Origin: Veillonella sp.
GTDB lineage: Bacteria; Bacillota_C; Negativicutes; Veillonellales; Veillonellaceae
Assembly: GCA_018367495.1 (NCBI GenBank)
Contig: JAGZGB010000002.1
Coordinates: 1-64,000 of the forward strand
Reading direction: 5' to 3'
DNA length: 64,000 nt
Of the stretch, positions 54,948-63,833 are shown piece after piece. Below the pieces are notes generated by a model. The model was not told where the DNA came from, did no database searches, and was given only the letters and a program-made list of their open reading frames with translations. The position numbers were made by a program, and so were the translations under genes. Positions within the stretch are counted from its first letter, which is position 1, and each line of letters begins with the position of its first letter.

Positions 54948-56090
54948 ATGTTAATTGATTTTTCCGTTGCTGGCTTTGCATCGATACAAAAAAGACAAGA
55001 GTTAACATTTTGTGCTTTCAGTGGGCAAAGAATTAAAGGTACTAAATATGAAGATAATTATATATTGACAAGTGAATCACGACCTGCTAAATCTACTATT
55101 ATATTTGGTAATAATGCAGTTGGTAAAACTAATTTATTGCATGCTATAGATTCTTTGATTCATATTATTAAAGATGAAAAGATTTTTTCTAATAATCGAT
55201 TATTTAATATATTGTCAAATCATATTCAATATAATATAACAGTAGAATCTAAACAAGAAAACTTATATCAATACTCTCTAGTTATTGATAAAAACCAGAC
55301 CGTATTATCTGAAAAGTTAGAACAGAATAATAAAATTATATATAAATTTGAAGATAATATCTTATCCAGTGATGTCTTAGAGGATACTGTTACAGAAATT
55401 TATTCTCGTAAATCAACTGCAACTATTCTTTCAAAGATAAAAGATTTTATTAGCGATATTTATATTGATTTTATAGATACTATAAACTCTATCAGTATTA
55501 TTACTGATCCTTTCATTAATCCTGATGTTAAACGATTTAATATAACTATTAATGAAGAACAGAGAATTTTAATTGAGGAGAATAAGGATTTAACATTAGA
55601 AATTTTAGCTCAATTGGATGGAACAATTTCTTCAATTGAATTAGAAAAAAGAACTATAGCAGAGGAAGAGGCTGTTACATATGATGTATATATTGTGCGT
55701 GATTTAGAAGAACAAGGTCCTATAAAACTACCATTAGCTTATGAATCAAAAGGGATAAAGCGTATAATGGCAATACTTACATCGCTCCTTCGCGTTCACA
55801 ATGGTAGAACGGTACTAATTGATGAACTAGATGCATCAATTAGTACTAAATCTCTTATTTTACTTTTTAATCATATTATCAACTCTAATTCCAATACTTG
55901 TGGTCAATTGGTTGTTACATCTCATAATTTAGAACTTTTTAATATTAATTTATTTGCACCAGAACAAATTTATATCACTACGAAAGATCAAACATTGTCT
56001 ACTATAGTTAATTCGTTAGCTGATTTTGATTTGAGAAGTAATAAAAAAAGGTTGGCTATCGACTATTTACAAGGAAAATTCGAGGTATAA
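54948..56090 (+). CDS. RloA/AbiL-like AAA ATPase (putative phage defence)
   Basis: 380-residue ABC/SMC-type ATPase. Walker A is IFGNNAVGKTNLLHAIDSLI near residue 52, a signature-like region is LAYESKGIKRIMAILTSLL, Walker B is RTVLIDELDASIS, and a switch His lies in VVTSHNLELF. Such OLD/RloA-like ATPases pair with a small RloB-type protein in abortive-infection or defence gene pairs. GAAAGGAGG precedes the ATG. The next gene begins 4 bp after the stop. Defence function is inference from family and pairing only. Confidence 0.8.
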   Translation: MLIDFSVAGFASIQKRQELTFCAFSGQRIKGTKYEDNYILTSESRPAKSTIIFGNNAVGKTNLLHAIDSLIHIIKDEKIFSNNRLFNILSNHIQYNITVESKQENLYQYSLVIDKNQTVLSEKLEQNNKIIYKFEDNILSSDVLEDTVTEIYSRKSTATILSKIKDFISDIYIDFIDTINSISIITDPFINPDVKRFNITINEEQRILIEENKDLTLEILAQLDGTISSIELEKRTIAEEEAVTYDVYIVRDLEEQGPIKLPLAYESKGIKRIMAILTSLLRVHNGRTVLIDELDASISTKSLILLFNHIINSNSNTCGQLVVTSHNLELFNINLFAPEQIYITTKDQTLSTIVNSLADFDLRSNKKRLAIDYLQGKFEV

Positions 56091-56094
56091 AGTC

Positions 56095-56697
56095 ATGCCA
56101 ACAAAGCCTAAACGTATTAGAAGAAATCTTAAAACTAGCTTAAAGATTCAAGTTGTGTGTGAAGGAGATACTGAATATAGTTATCTATATAGTATCTTGA
56201 AAGGGTTATCTAATGTTGAAGTTTATTCCATAAATGGTGGAGGATACGGTAAATTTAGTAACCATATAGAGAAAAATTCATCTTTATATAGTATATTTCT
56301 AGTAGTTGTAGATTTAGATAAAGCGCAAAATAGGGATAGTGAGTGTAAGTTATTGAATCGTTTAATTAAGGATTTAGACCTTTTAGATAGACGTAATTGT
56401 ATATTTTTGAATGGTCCTGATATTGAGTATTGGATTGCCTGTTGTATAGGCAATCCTAATGACACTCTTACTGAATTGAGTAAGTTAGGATATGTTAAAG
56501 GCAACACAGTTAATACTTTTTTGAATAACCAGCATGGTAGTATAGATATTGCTAAACAGCATGTTAATAGTACAAGGATTTACTACAGTAAGCCAAATGT
56601 TGATTGTAAATATGGTCTGTATAAAGAGTTTTTAAATGAACGTCAGAGTACTTTAGGAAATTTACTACCCTATATAGAAGAATTAAATAAGTCGTAG
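56095..56697 (+). CDS. RloB-like protein (TOPRIM-type, putative defence effector)
   Basis: 200 residues. Acidic motifs VVCEGDTEYSYLYSIL (Glu), VVVDLDKAQNRDSE (Asp-x-Asp) and FLNGPDIEYWIACCIGN resemble RloB and related TOPRIM-like metal-dependent nucleases. A basic N-terminus (KPKRIRRNLKTSLK) may bind nucleic acid. It is coupled to the ATPase gene, and the two probably form one complex. Related two-gene systems include RloA/RloB, AbiL and PARIS. Which of these it belongs to cannot be settled here. Confidence 0.78.
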   Translation: MPTKPKRIRRNLKTSLKIQVVCEGDTEYSYLYSILKGLSNVEVYSINGGGYGKFSNHIEKNSSLYSIFLVVVDLDKAQNRDSECKLLNRLIKDLDLLDRRNCIFLNGPDIEYWIACCIGNPNDTLTELSKLGYVKGNTVNTFLNNQHGSIDIAKQHVNSTRIYYSKPNVDCKYGLYKEFLNERQSTLGNLLPYIEELNKS

Positions 56698-56732
56698 AAA
56701 TATTTAGGTTAACTTATTGATTATAACGAAAG

Positions 56733-56776
56733 AATCCACTTACTATCTAGAAAAAGAAGTAGTAAGTGGATTTTTT
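56733..56776 (+). terminator. Terminator after the ATPase/RloB pair
   Basis: AATCCACTTACTA pairs with TAGTAAGTGGATT, followed by T. It also lies beyond the stop of the convergent methyltransferase gene. Confidence 0.88.
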
Positions 56777-56787
56777 ATATATTGATT

Positions 56788-58410
56788 TTATTTTCTAAAG
56801 TATCCAAGATATTCTAGATGGATAAGAACTTCTTTTAAGTATTGTTCTGTTGGGACTTGATATGTGTAACCGTCTTTCGTAGTACGTTCTACAGTTAGAC
56901 CATTTTCATCCATAATTTGTAGTAATGTATCACGTGTGGTAGGTTTAGTTAGTAACTTCGCAATAAATAGTACTCCATTATCGATACGTTCATCAATTTG
57001 GTTATACATATTGCCAAAGGCCGTATATTGGTTGCCACCATCTTCTATGAGTGTTTTCATATAGTTGACGAAAGGCTCAGGTATATAGCTTTCATTTTCA
57101 ACAAATGGGATGATAGGATAGGCTTCGCCACAAATGTTGAGATTTCCTGTGATAATTAGGACTAGTAGGCGTCGATAGAGATGATTGTTATCAATGTTAT
57201 ATCCTGGGTACTTACTATTGATATGATCTATAATATCTTGCACTGTAAATTGTTTAGCAGTATCCATTAACTCTTTGATTGCAATATGGACTGTATCGGT
57301 CCAGTCGGATGGAACACCTTCTTTATTGGAAGAGGTCGATACATAGTATAGGCTATTTAACATACTAACTGTTACTGTTTCTTCACGATTGATCTTTGAT
57401 TCATTGGATTGTTTTGTTAATAGACTCATGCGGAATTGTGTATCATATACATAGTCATAAAACTGTTCCTTATCAATATAGTTACTATTGGATAAGGTTC
57501 GGATATTGTTCGCCACATCATCTGCTAACCAAGATATAAATGATCGTTGTAGTACTTCGTCACCAATATAGGCACAGCCTTGTTTCTGAGCACGTTCTAT
57601 AAATTCAGATACGTAAACAGGATCATTAAAGGCTTCTAAATATTCATGGGCCACATAATAATCATTAGAGTTCAGTACTCGTTGAATATTATTAATTTTA
57701 TAATCTGATTGAGTACGAGAACGTTCATCACTACTCATGGTATCTGCTACCATTTTCAATACATTTTTTGTATATAATGTACGCTCTAACAGATTTTGAT
57801 CCATAGCCCGTTTTTCCGAGTACAACATAATATCCCGCAATTGCTCTAGGCGTTTCCAACCTGGGTATGTGTTATAGGATACATAAGCGATACCGTTATC
57901 GGATAAGTTCACATTACAGATACTTAGAATTTTATCCTTTACTATATCAGGAACCCAAGACCAAATGCCGTGGACGATGATGTAATCAAAGGTACCAAAG
58001 CTTTCATCAATGTCGAGGATATCTTTTTCTAATAATGTCACATTGGTGAGGCCTATGGATTGTATAATTTCATTGCCGTGTTGTACTTGTACGCCTGATA
58101 GGTCGATGCCTGTGAAAGTTGCTTCTGGATAGTACAGTGCTTGCGGTATGAGATTACCGCCACAGGAGGCACCTAATTCAAGAACGCGGGCACCCTTGAT
58201 TGGTGCAGGAGTAAGACCATACATTTTAGCCTTAGCTTGCAAATTATTAATATTCGTACTAGAAAAAGGCTTGGATACATAGAGGAATGAATCATACGAG
58301 TCCTTTAGCTCATTTATATTGACCTGTAATTCATCAGGTATAGTCGAATGATTGGTAATTACTGTATTCTTTTTTGTATTTGTTTTCTGTTTTGTATCTT
58401 GTTTTCTCAT
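56788..58410 (-). CDS. Class I methyltransferase with regulatory domain (PKMT-like protein lysine methyltransferase family)
   Basis: 540 residues. An N-terminal Rossmann SAM domain has motif I LELGASCGGNLIP (about 77-89), GIDLSGVQVQHGNEII and VHGIWSWVPD. The following NTYPGWKRLEQLRDIMLYSE (about 180-199) introduces the methyltransferase regulatory domain. The length and order match rickettsial PKMT1/2, which methylate lysines of the autotransporter OmpB. Here the gene is flanked by autotransporter and trimeric adhesin genes, so a surface-protein substrate is plausible but unproven. It is monocistronic and leftward. Confidence 0.78.
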   Translation of the reverse strand: MRKQDTKQKTNTKKNTVITNHSTIPDELQVNINELKDSYDSFLYVSKPFSSTNINNLQAKAKMYGLTPAPIKGARVLELGASCGGNLIPQALYYPEATFTGIDLSGVQVQHGNEIIQSIGLTNVTLLEKDILDIDESFGTFDYIIVHGIWSWVPDIVKDKILSICNVNLSDNGIAYVSYNTYPGWKRLEQLRDIMLYSEKRAMDQNLLERTLYTKNVLKMVADTMSSDERSRTQSDYKINNIQRVLNSNDYYVAHEYLEAFNDPVYVSEFIERAQKQGCAYIGDEVLQRSFISWLADDVANNIRTLSNSNYIDKEQFYDYVYDTQFRMSLLTKQSNESKINREETVTVSMLNSLYYVSTSSNKEGVPSDWTDTVHIAIKELMDTAKQFTVQDIIDHINSKYPGYNIDNNHLYRRLLVLIITGNLNICGEAYPIIPFVENESYIPEPFVNYMKTLIEDGGNQYTAFGNMYNQIDERIDNGVLFIAKLLTKPTTRDTLLQIMDENGLTVERTTKDGYTYQVPTEQYLKEVLIHLEYLGYFRK

Positions 58411-58467
58411 ATACTAACCCCTGAAATAAATTTTTAAGTATATAACGTTGGGTATAGTATAGCATAT

Positions 58468-58514
58468 AAAAAGAACTGCATCCTAAAATTATTTTGATAT
58501 AGGGTGCAGTTCTT
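58468..58514 (-). terminator. Terminator of the leftward YadA-like adhesin gene
   Basis: On the reverse strand GAACTGCACCCTA pairs with TAGGATGCAGTTC and is followed by five T. Confidence 0.85.
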
Positions 58515-58538
58515 AATTGTTGTGTGATTATGGGTGCA

Positions 58539-59930
58539 TTATTTATTTAATTTTGCCATGAGTTGATGTACAGTTTCTTGTAGCTCTTTATTTTGTGTTT
58601 CTAACGCTTGTACACGAGCTTCAAGGTTTTGATTATGACTAGTTACCTGAGATTTACCAGGTTTATAGGTAACACCTACATTTGCCATAATGTGGTTATT
58701 AAGTGTAACACCAGTAGTTAATAATAGATTGTCTCGATGGTAATAGCCAACACCAAGAGCGAGGGCATTGGCATTTTTATAATGGCCGTAGCCAGCCATG
58801 TATTGAACACGATTGTCTGGGTCATAAGCCATTGGGTGTAATGCAGCCAATGCAGCGGCACGAGCATCGCCCTTATTGGATTCGGATTCAACACGTTGTA
58901 CATTTTGCTCTACGCGACTAATGGAGTCATGTAGTTGTGCATTTGTACTTTGGTTAAGGGTATCGATCATTTGGTGAACCCCATATAATTGAGATCCGTT
59001 GATGGCATCTGTAGAAGTGGCACTAACACGACCAGCTGCTACATTTGTAATAGTACGTTCCTTGTCTTTGGCACCTACGGATACGGTGGAGATAGGTGTA
59101 GTGCCTGCATAATTTACTGTTTTTCCATTGTTAAAGGTATAACTTGATGTACCTACCACATCGCCATCCGTAGAGTCATTGCCGAGGATAACAGCATTCT
59201 CTAAGGCTGTAGTTACATTGTTACCCATAACAAAAGTGTTGTTTCCAGAAATATGGTTATAGTTACCAATACTATAGGCACCGCTAGCATCGATGGCCGT
59301 TTTATTATATTCGCCTTGACCAAATACGCCAGATTCAGTGGCTTTATTAGATAAAGTATTATAGGAACCGATAGCGAGACCCTTGTTGGCATTGATGTTT
59401 GTGTAGTGACCAATACCGAGGGTAAAGTCTCCATTTACAGAGGATCCAGAACCGATTAGAACGGAGTTGTTTCCCTTACTGTTGGCACCTTGATAATGAC
59501 CAATCCATACATTTTTTGATCCTTCAGATTTTTCACCCGATTGGGTACCCATCACAATAGACATGGTTTGCTTTGCATTGTTCGCTGCCATGGCACCGGC
59601 AATGACGTTAAAATCACCTGTGCTGTTTATAAAGCTTTTACCGCCTAAGGTAATATTGCCGCCACCTTTAGATCCGTTACTAGCTAAAGCACCGATGGCT
59701 ACATTGTTACCATTTGCGTTAACACTGTTAATCACTTGGTGGGTACTATTCGCTGCACCCGCCGCTCTACCGAGCGTTACATTACCGTCGTTAGTAAATG
59801 TAGTTCCTACAGCACCAACGTTTCCGTTGTTTTCTACAATGTTGACAGGTGCTACAGGCGCTGCCGATACAATTCCCATAGATAATGCAGAACACACAAT
59901 ACCTGTTAATACAAAATGTTTCTTACTCAT
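58539..59930 (-). CDS. Type Vc trimeric autotransporter adhesin (YadA-like)
   Basis: 463 residues. Signal peptide (MSKKHFVLTGIVCSALSMG, cleaved about IVSAAP), a head of left-handed parallel beta-roll repeats rich in Gly/Asn/Ser (NITLGGKSF, SVLIGSGSSVNGDFTLGIGH), a YadA stalk-type ATSTDAINGSQLYGV neck, a short coiled coil, and the four-stranded YadA anchor (about 360-427, ending in GVTYKPG). Unusually, a further coiled coil (residues 428-463, LEARVQALETQNKELQETVH) follows the anchor, which would be periplasmic. AGGAG is 9 bases before the ATG at 59928-59930. Confidence 0.9.
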   Translation of the reverse strand: MSKKHFVLTGIVCSALSMGIVSAAPVAPVNIVENNGNVGAVGTTFTNDGNVTLGRAAGAANSTHQVINSVNANGNNVAIGALASNGSKGGGNITLGGKSFINSTGDFNVIAGAMAANNAKQTMSIVMGTQSGEKSEGSKNVWIGHYQGANSKGNNSVLIGSGSSVNGDFTLGIGHYTNINANKGLAIGSYNTLSNKATESGVFGQGEYNKTAIDASGAYSIGNYNHISGNNTFVMGNNVTTALENAVILGNDSTDGDVVGTSSYTFNNGKTVNYAGTTPISTVSVGAKDKERTITNVAAGRVSATSTDAINGSQLYGVHQMIDTLNQSTNAQLHDSISRVEQNVQRVESESNKGDARAAALAALHPMAYDPDNRVQYMAGYGHYKNANALALGVGYYHRDNLLLTTGVTLNNHIMANVGVTYKPGKSQVTSHNQNLEARVQALETQNKELQETVHQLMAKLNK

Positions 59931-60000
59931 CACAATACACTCCTTTGCATATTACGACTTCACAAAACTTTCATATCAGTTACAGTTTCATAATAATACG

Positions 60001-60030
60001 GAATATTCATGTTGTAAATGAATATTTTGT
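60001..60030. promoter_or_regulatory. Possible operator palindrome between the divergent adhesin genes
   Basis: GAATATTCA and TGAATATT, an inverted repeat separated by 9 bases, sits upstream of the leftward adhesin gene within the 320 bp divergent spacer. It may bind a regulator. No other clear element was seen on that side. Confidence 0.35.
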
Positions 60031-60174
60031 ATATTATGGGGCATAAATACACCATAAATGTATATTTTAGAGAATGTTTATGCAATGGTATAAAAGCGTT
60101 TAACTCGAAACGGAAAAGGTTAATCTACATAGAGAAATTTCTCTATAGTTTTGTCTATTTATGGCTTTGATTTC

Positions 60175-60204
60175 TTGACAGTAGTATCCATTATTCGTTA
60201 CACT
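60175..60204 (+). promoter_or_regulatory. Promoter of the inverse autotransporter operon
   Basis: TTGACA, 18 bases, TACACT, about 45 bases before the ATG at 60251. Confidence 0.65.
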
Positions 60205-60250
60205 AATATATATTTCATTTATTGTTCATGAATTTTAGGTGTAGAGAGTA

Positions 60251-61246
60251 ATGAAGCGTATTGTGTGTATTGCTTTAGGTGCCCTATTGTGTTGTGTGGG
60301 TTCAGCTGAGGCAGAAAAACAACAACTACATACAGATAAAGGAGTAGTAGAGGACTTTCATATTACACCGGCATCGACGCCAGATCATATGATAGGTGAA
60401 AGTGGACCGCTCATTATGGATCGTCAAGATGCTAAGACGGTAAAATATAGTAATGTTGATGCCGTAAACCGTGCTATCAATGCAGTGGCTATGTCGAATG
60501 TGTCTAATGCTATGTATGGCTCTAAAGGGAAACCGTGGATGCGACGTACTACATTGAGCTTCCAGTTCCAAGAGGGATGGAAGCCGTTGTATTCGGTAGA
60601 GACCGTACAACCGTTAGGCCATTATGATACTATGTCGCGAGATGTATGGTTTACACAACAACGTATATCTCGAGCGTCAGACATTGGTACAACCCTCAAT
60701 GTAGGTGTTGGTTATCGACGTATCTCCAAGGATGACCGCCACCTCTACGGAGCTCATCTATTCTATGATCATCGCTTCCTTCGTCATCACGATCGTCTTA
60801 GTGCAGGTCTTGAATATATGTCTGGTGAAAGTGAATTCCGTTTTAATTGGTACGGAGCAGCATCAGATGAGCGCGTTCTCGATGCAAACCTTCACACCTT
60901 AGAACGAGTGTCCAATGGGTATACCATAGAATATGGTAAGACCTTTAAGAATGCTCGTTGGGCTAGGGTGTATCTCGAAGGATACCACTGGGATCAAGAA
61001 CGACAGGCGGATAAGAATGGTTTCCGTATAGGGTCGGAAATGCAACTTACACCACGTGTATCTATAGATATGGGATATAATAAACCAGAGCATAGCTCTG
61101 GTGGTGCATATGGCAAGATTACATTCCGTTTAGCAGGTGCTCCGATGGCCTGGTATGGAGGTAAGCATCATTTAGAAGAAACGGTAAAAGTGAGAGATAA
61201 GATGCTTAACATGGTAAGGCGCCATAATACGGTATGGGTGGAATAA
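60251..61246 (+). CDS. Inverse autotransporter beta-barrel protein (type Ve, no passenger)
   Basis: 331 residues. Signal peptide MKRIVCIALGALLCCVGSAE, then a beta-barrel of intimin/invasin type: TLNVGVGYRRISKDDRHLYG, AHLFYDHRFLRHHDRLSAGL, EYMSGESEFRFNWY and SIDMGYNKPE. The C-terminal VRRHNTVWVE is the post-barrel linker signature (like the VKRNNxIxLE seen in intimins), after which intimins normally continue with immunoglobulin-like passenger domains. Here the protein stops, so the passenger is missing or the barrel works alone. The next gene starts 2 bp downstream, so the two are coupled. Confidence 0.85.
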   Translation: MKRIVCIALGALLCCVGSAEAEKQQLHTDKGVVEDFHITPASTPDHMIGESGPLIMDRQDAKTVKYSNVDAVNRAINAVAMSNVSNAMYGSKGKPWMRRTTLSFQFQEGWKPLYSVETVQPLGHYDTMSRDVWFTQQRISRASDIGTTLNVGVGYRRISKDDRHLYGAHLFYDHRFLRHHDRLSAGLEYMSGESEFRFNWYGAASDERVLDANLHTLERVSNGYTIEYGKTFKNARWARVYLEGYHWDQERQADKNGFRIGSEMQLTPRVSIDMGYNKPEHSSGGAYGKITFRLAGAPMAWYGGKHHLEETVKVRDKMLNMVRRHNTVWVE

Positions 61247-61248
61247 TT

Positions 61249-63153
61249 ATGAAAACATCTAAAATCTTATTAGCAGCTATGGTTTTATCCACAGTAGCTA
61301 CAGGGGTATTAGCAGAAGAAGTTAAAACTTGGGATATTGTTCCTACAAATAGAAATGCTAATGAAAATTATCATGTAACTTTAAACTACTTAAATAGTCG
61401 TCCAGAGTCATATGCGAATGTGGAGACCAATCTAGATTTTATTAGAATTCATGATAAAAATGATCAAATAACAGAAATTAGTGGTAGATCTGTATCAGTA
61501 CATTCAAAAGACAGATAAACCCATAACGATTTATACCCTGGCTACTTTAGCATGATTGGTGACAATAATAGCTTTGAAGCTCGTACTGGATATTTACGTC
61601 TTCTCAATGGACCAGAAAATGGTGAAACTGAATTAAATGGCCGTAATATTACAATTATGAGTGTCGATGGTGATGAGCGATATGCAAAATTTGGTTTAGA
61701 TGAAATCAATGCAGGTAATCAACAAATCAACAATGTGAAAGCTGGCGTAGCAGATACAGATGCGGTAAATGTAAGACAATTAAAAGAAGTTGAAGCAGAA
61801 GCTAAAAAACATACCACAGTTGTAGCAGGGGATAATACAACTATAACAACTAGCACTAATACCAATGGCGGTACTGAATATAAAGTAGGAGTAAATAAAG
61901 ATGTTGATTTAACCCAAGAAGGCTCTTTACGTACTGGTAAAACTAGAGTATCTAATTATGGACTCAAAGTTAAAGCAGCCGATAACTATTATACTGTAGT
62001 TACTACAGGTGAAGTTACTGTAAACGAGCCTGATGGTAGCGGAACTCTTACTAATGGTAATGTCATTTTATATAACTATACAGATGGATCTGCTTCCAAA
62101 CTTAACACTAAAGGTGTTATTGCAGAGGGTCCTGATCGTTCAGTATTATTTACTACTGAAGGGATTTATGCTGGTGATCAAATTATTAATGCCGTAAAAG
62201 CTGGTGTTGAAGATACTGATGCAGTAAACGTAGCACAACTTAAACGTTTACAAGATCAAATCACAGCATCTTCTAGTGTTACAACTGTAACAGCTGGCGA
62301 CCATATTAAGGTAACACCGACTGTTAATGGTAATACTCGCGATTACAAAGTATCTTTTGCTGATGATATTGCTAACCAAATTAATAACAATACGACTAAC
62401 ATCACTAATAATACAACTAATATTAATAAAAATGCTGCAGATATCAAGAACATTAAGGGCGGCCTTTCCAAGATGGATAAACGCATCGACAAATCTGTAG
62501 CAGGTGCTGCAGCGTTGGCGGCTTTACATCCACTTGATTTTGATCCAGATGCTAAATGGGACTTTGCTGCAGGATATGGTCACTATCGCGGTGGTGATGC
62601 GGCAGCTATCGGTGCTTTCTACCGTCCTAACGAGGATGTACAACTTAGCATCGGTTCCACAGTAGGCAGCGATGAAACAGTATTCAATGCTGGCTTGTCT
62701 GTGAAAGTAGGGGCTCATAGTGGTGTATCTCGTTCTCGCGTAGCGATTGGCAAAGAGGTATTGGCTCTTAAGAAAACTGTAGCTGAACAAAATGCACAAA
62801 TCCAAAAATTGACTGCATTATTGAACGGTGTAGCTGGTACTAAGATGAAAGCTGACCACACTACATTATTCCCAGATGTGGCTGCAAACCATTGGGCATA
62901 TGAAGCAGTAAGTGATTTATCTCGCCGTGGTCTCGTTGAAGGCTATCCAGATGGCACATTTGGTGGTGACCGCTTGTTAACTCGTTATGAATTCTCACAA
63001 ATTGTATACCGTGCAATCCAAGACGGTGTAACAGTAGATGATCGCCTCGTTACTGAATTCAGCCCAGAAATGGCATTGTTCCGCGTGGACACAATAGCAA
63101 AAAACGCTCAAGGTGAACCAACCATTGAACGCGTTCGTGTAAACAAAAAATAG
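61249..63153 (+). pseudogene. Type Vc trimeric autotransporter with C-terminal SLH domain, interrupted by an in-frame TAA
   Basis: One frame of 635 codons broken only by TAA at 61516-61518 (after VSVHSKDR). The signal peptide (ILLAAMVLSTVATGVLAEE) is before the stop. After it come a passenger, two neck segments (NNVKAGVADTDAVNVRQLKE and NAVKAGVEDTDAVNVAQLKR), a coiled coil, a YadA anchor (about residues 420-494, ALAALHPLDFDPDAKWDF) and, after a linker coil, an SLH domain (about 537-590, FPDVAANHWAYEAVSDLSRR, GLVEGYPDGTFGGD). The SLH domain would face the periplasm and could bind peptidoglycan. Alternative start after the stop (ATG 61552) lacks a signal peptide. Confidence 0.85.
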
Positions 63154-63228
63154 AATAGGTTATTACATAATTACTGGCTACTACTTAATTATATTTAGAA
63201 GTGAGGTAATCTATGTAGTAGTCGAATC

Positions 63229-63277
63229 AAAAAGCGTAACTGATATAGACGGCACTCTATACCAGTTACGCTTTTTT
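63229..63277 (+). terminator. Terminator after the SLH-trimeric adhesin gene
   Basis: AAAAAGCGTAACTG pairs with CAGTTACGCTTTTT with an inner TATAGA/TCTATA stem. It is a strong intrinsic terminator. Confidence 0.9.
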
Positions 63278-63833
63278 GTGTGATTGAGTTTAATTTCATC
63301 AATACTTCATATATAAATTAATACATGAAAAAATAGTGAAATAGTTTATAAAAAACTACAATAATCTAAAATAGAAATTCTTCGATCATCGATATTTTAA
63401 AGATAATATATAAATGCGTTTTGAAATCGATAAAAATCAATGAGATTAAATCTATTAATCGTTTATTTATAACTTACATTAATATAAATATTGAAAAAAA
63501 CCGTATTGCATAGAGAAAATTAGATTGAGCTTTATAAAATAGAATTAAAACACACAAAAAATGAGTAAAAAAACACCCATATATTAAATTTTCTTTAATA
63601 AAATAAAGGTTCCAGTAATAAACTTTATGAATTATGATAAAAACATGAAGGAAGCTATTTACAACATTTTCGATATATGATATTCTGTTCATGACACAAA
63701 ATGAAAATAATATGAAAGACACTCAGAAAGCCATTAATTATGGGATATTTGGACTTTTAGCCTTTTGTATTTATTGATTATTATTTATAAGGATTGTAAT
63801 TGTGTCTAGTTTAAGAAAGGGGTTCATAGAAAT
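63278..63833. other. Long AT-rich spacer before the last adhesin gene
   Basis: About 550 bases with no supported gene. It presumably contains the promoter and leader of the gene at 63834. The ribosome site GAAAGGGG lies about 11 bases before that start. I see no clear -35/-10 pair. Confidence 0.6.
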
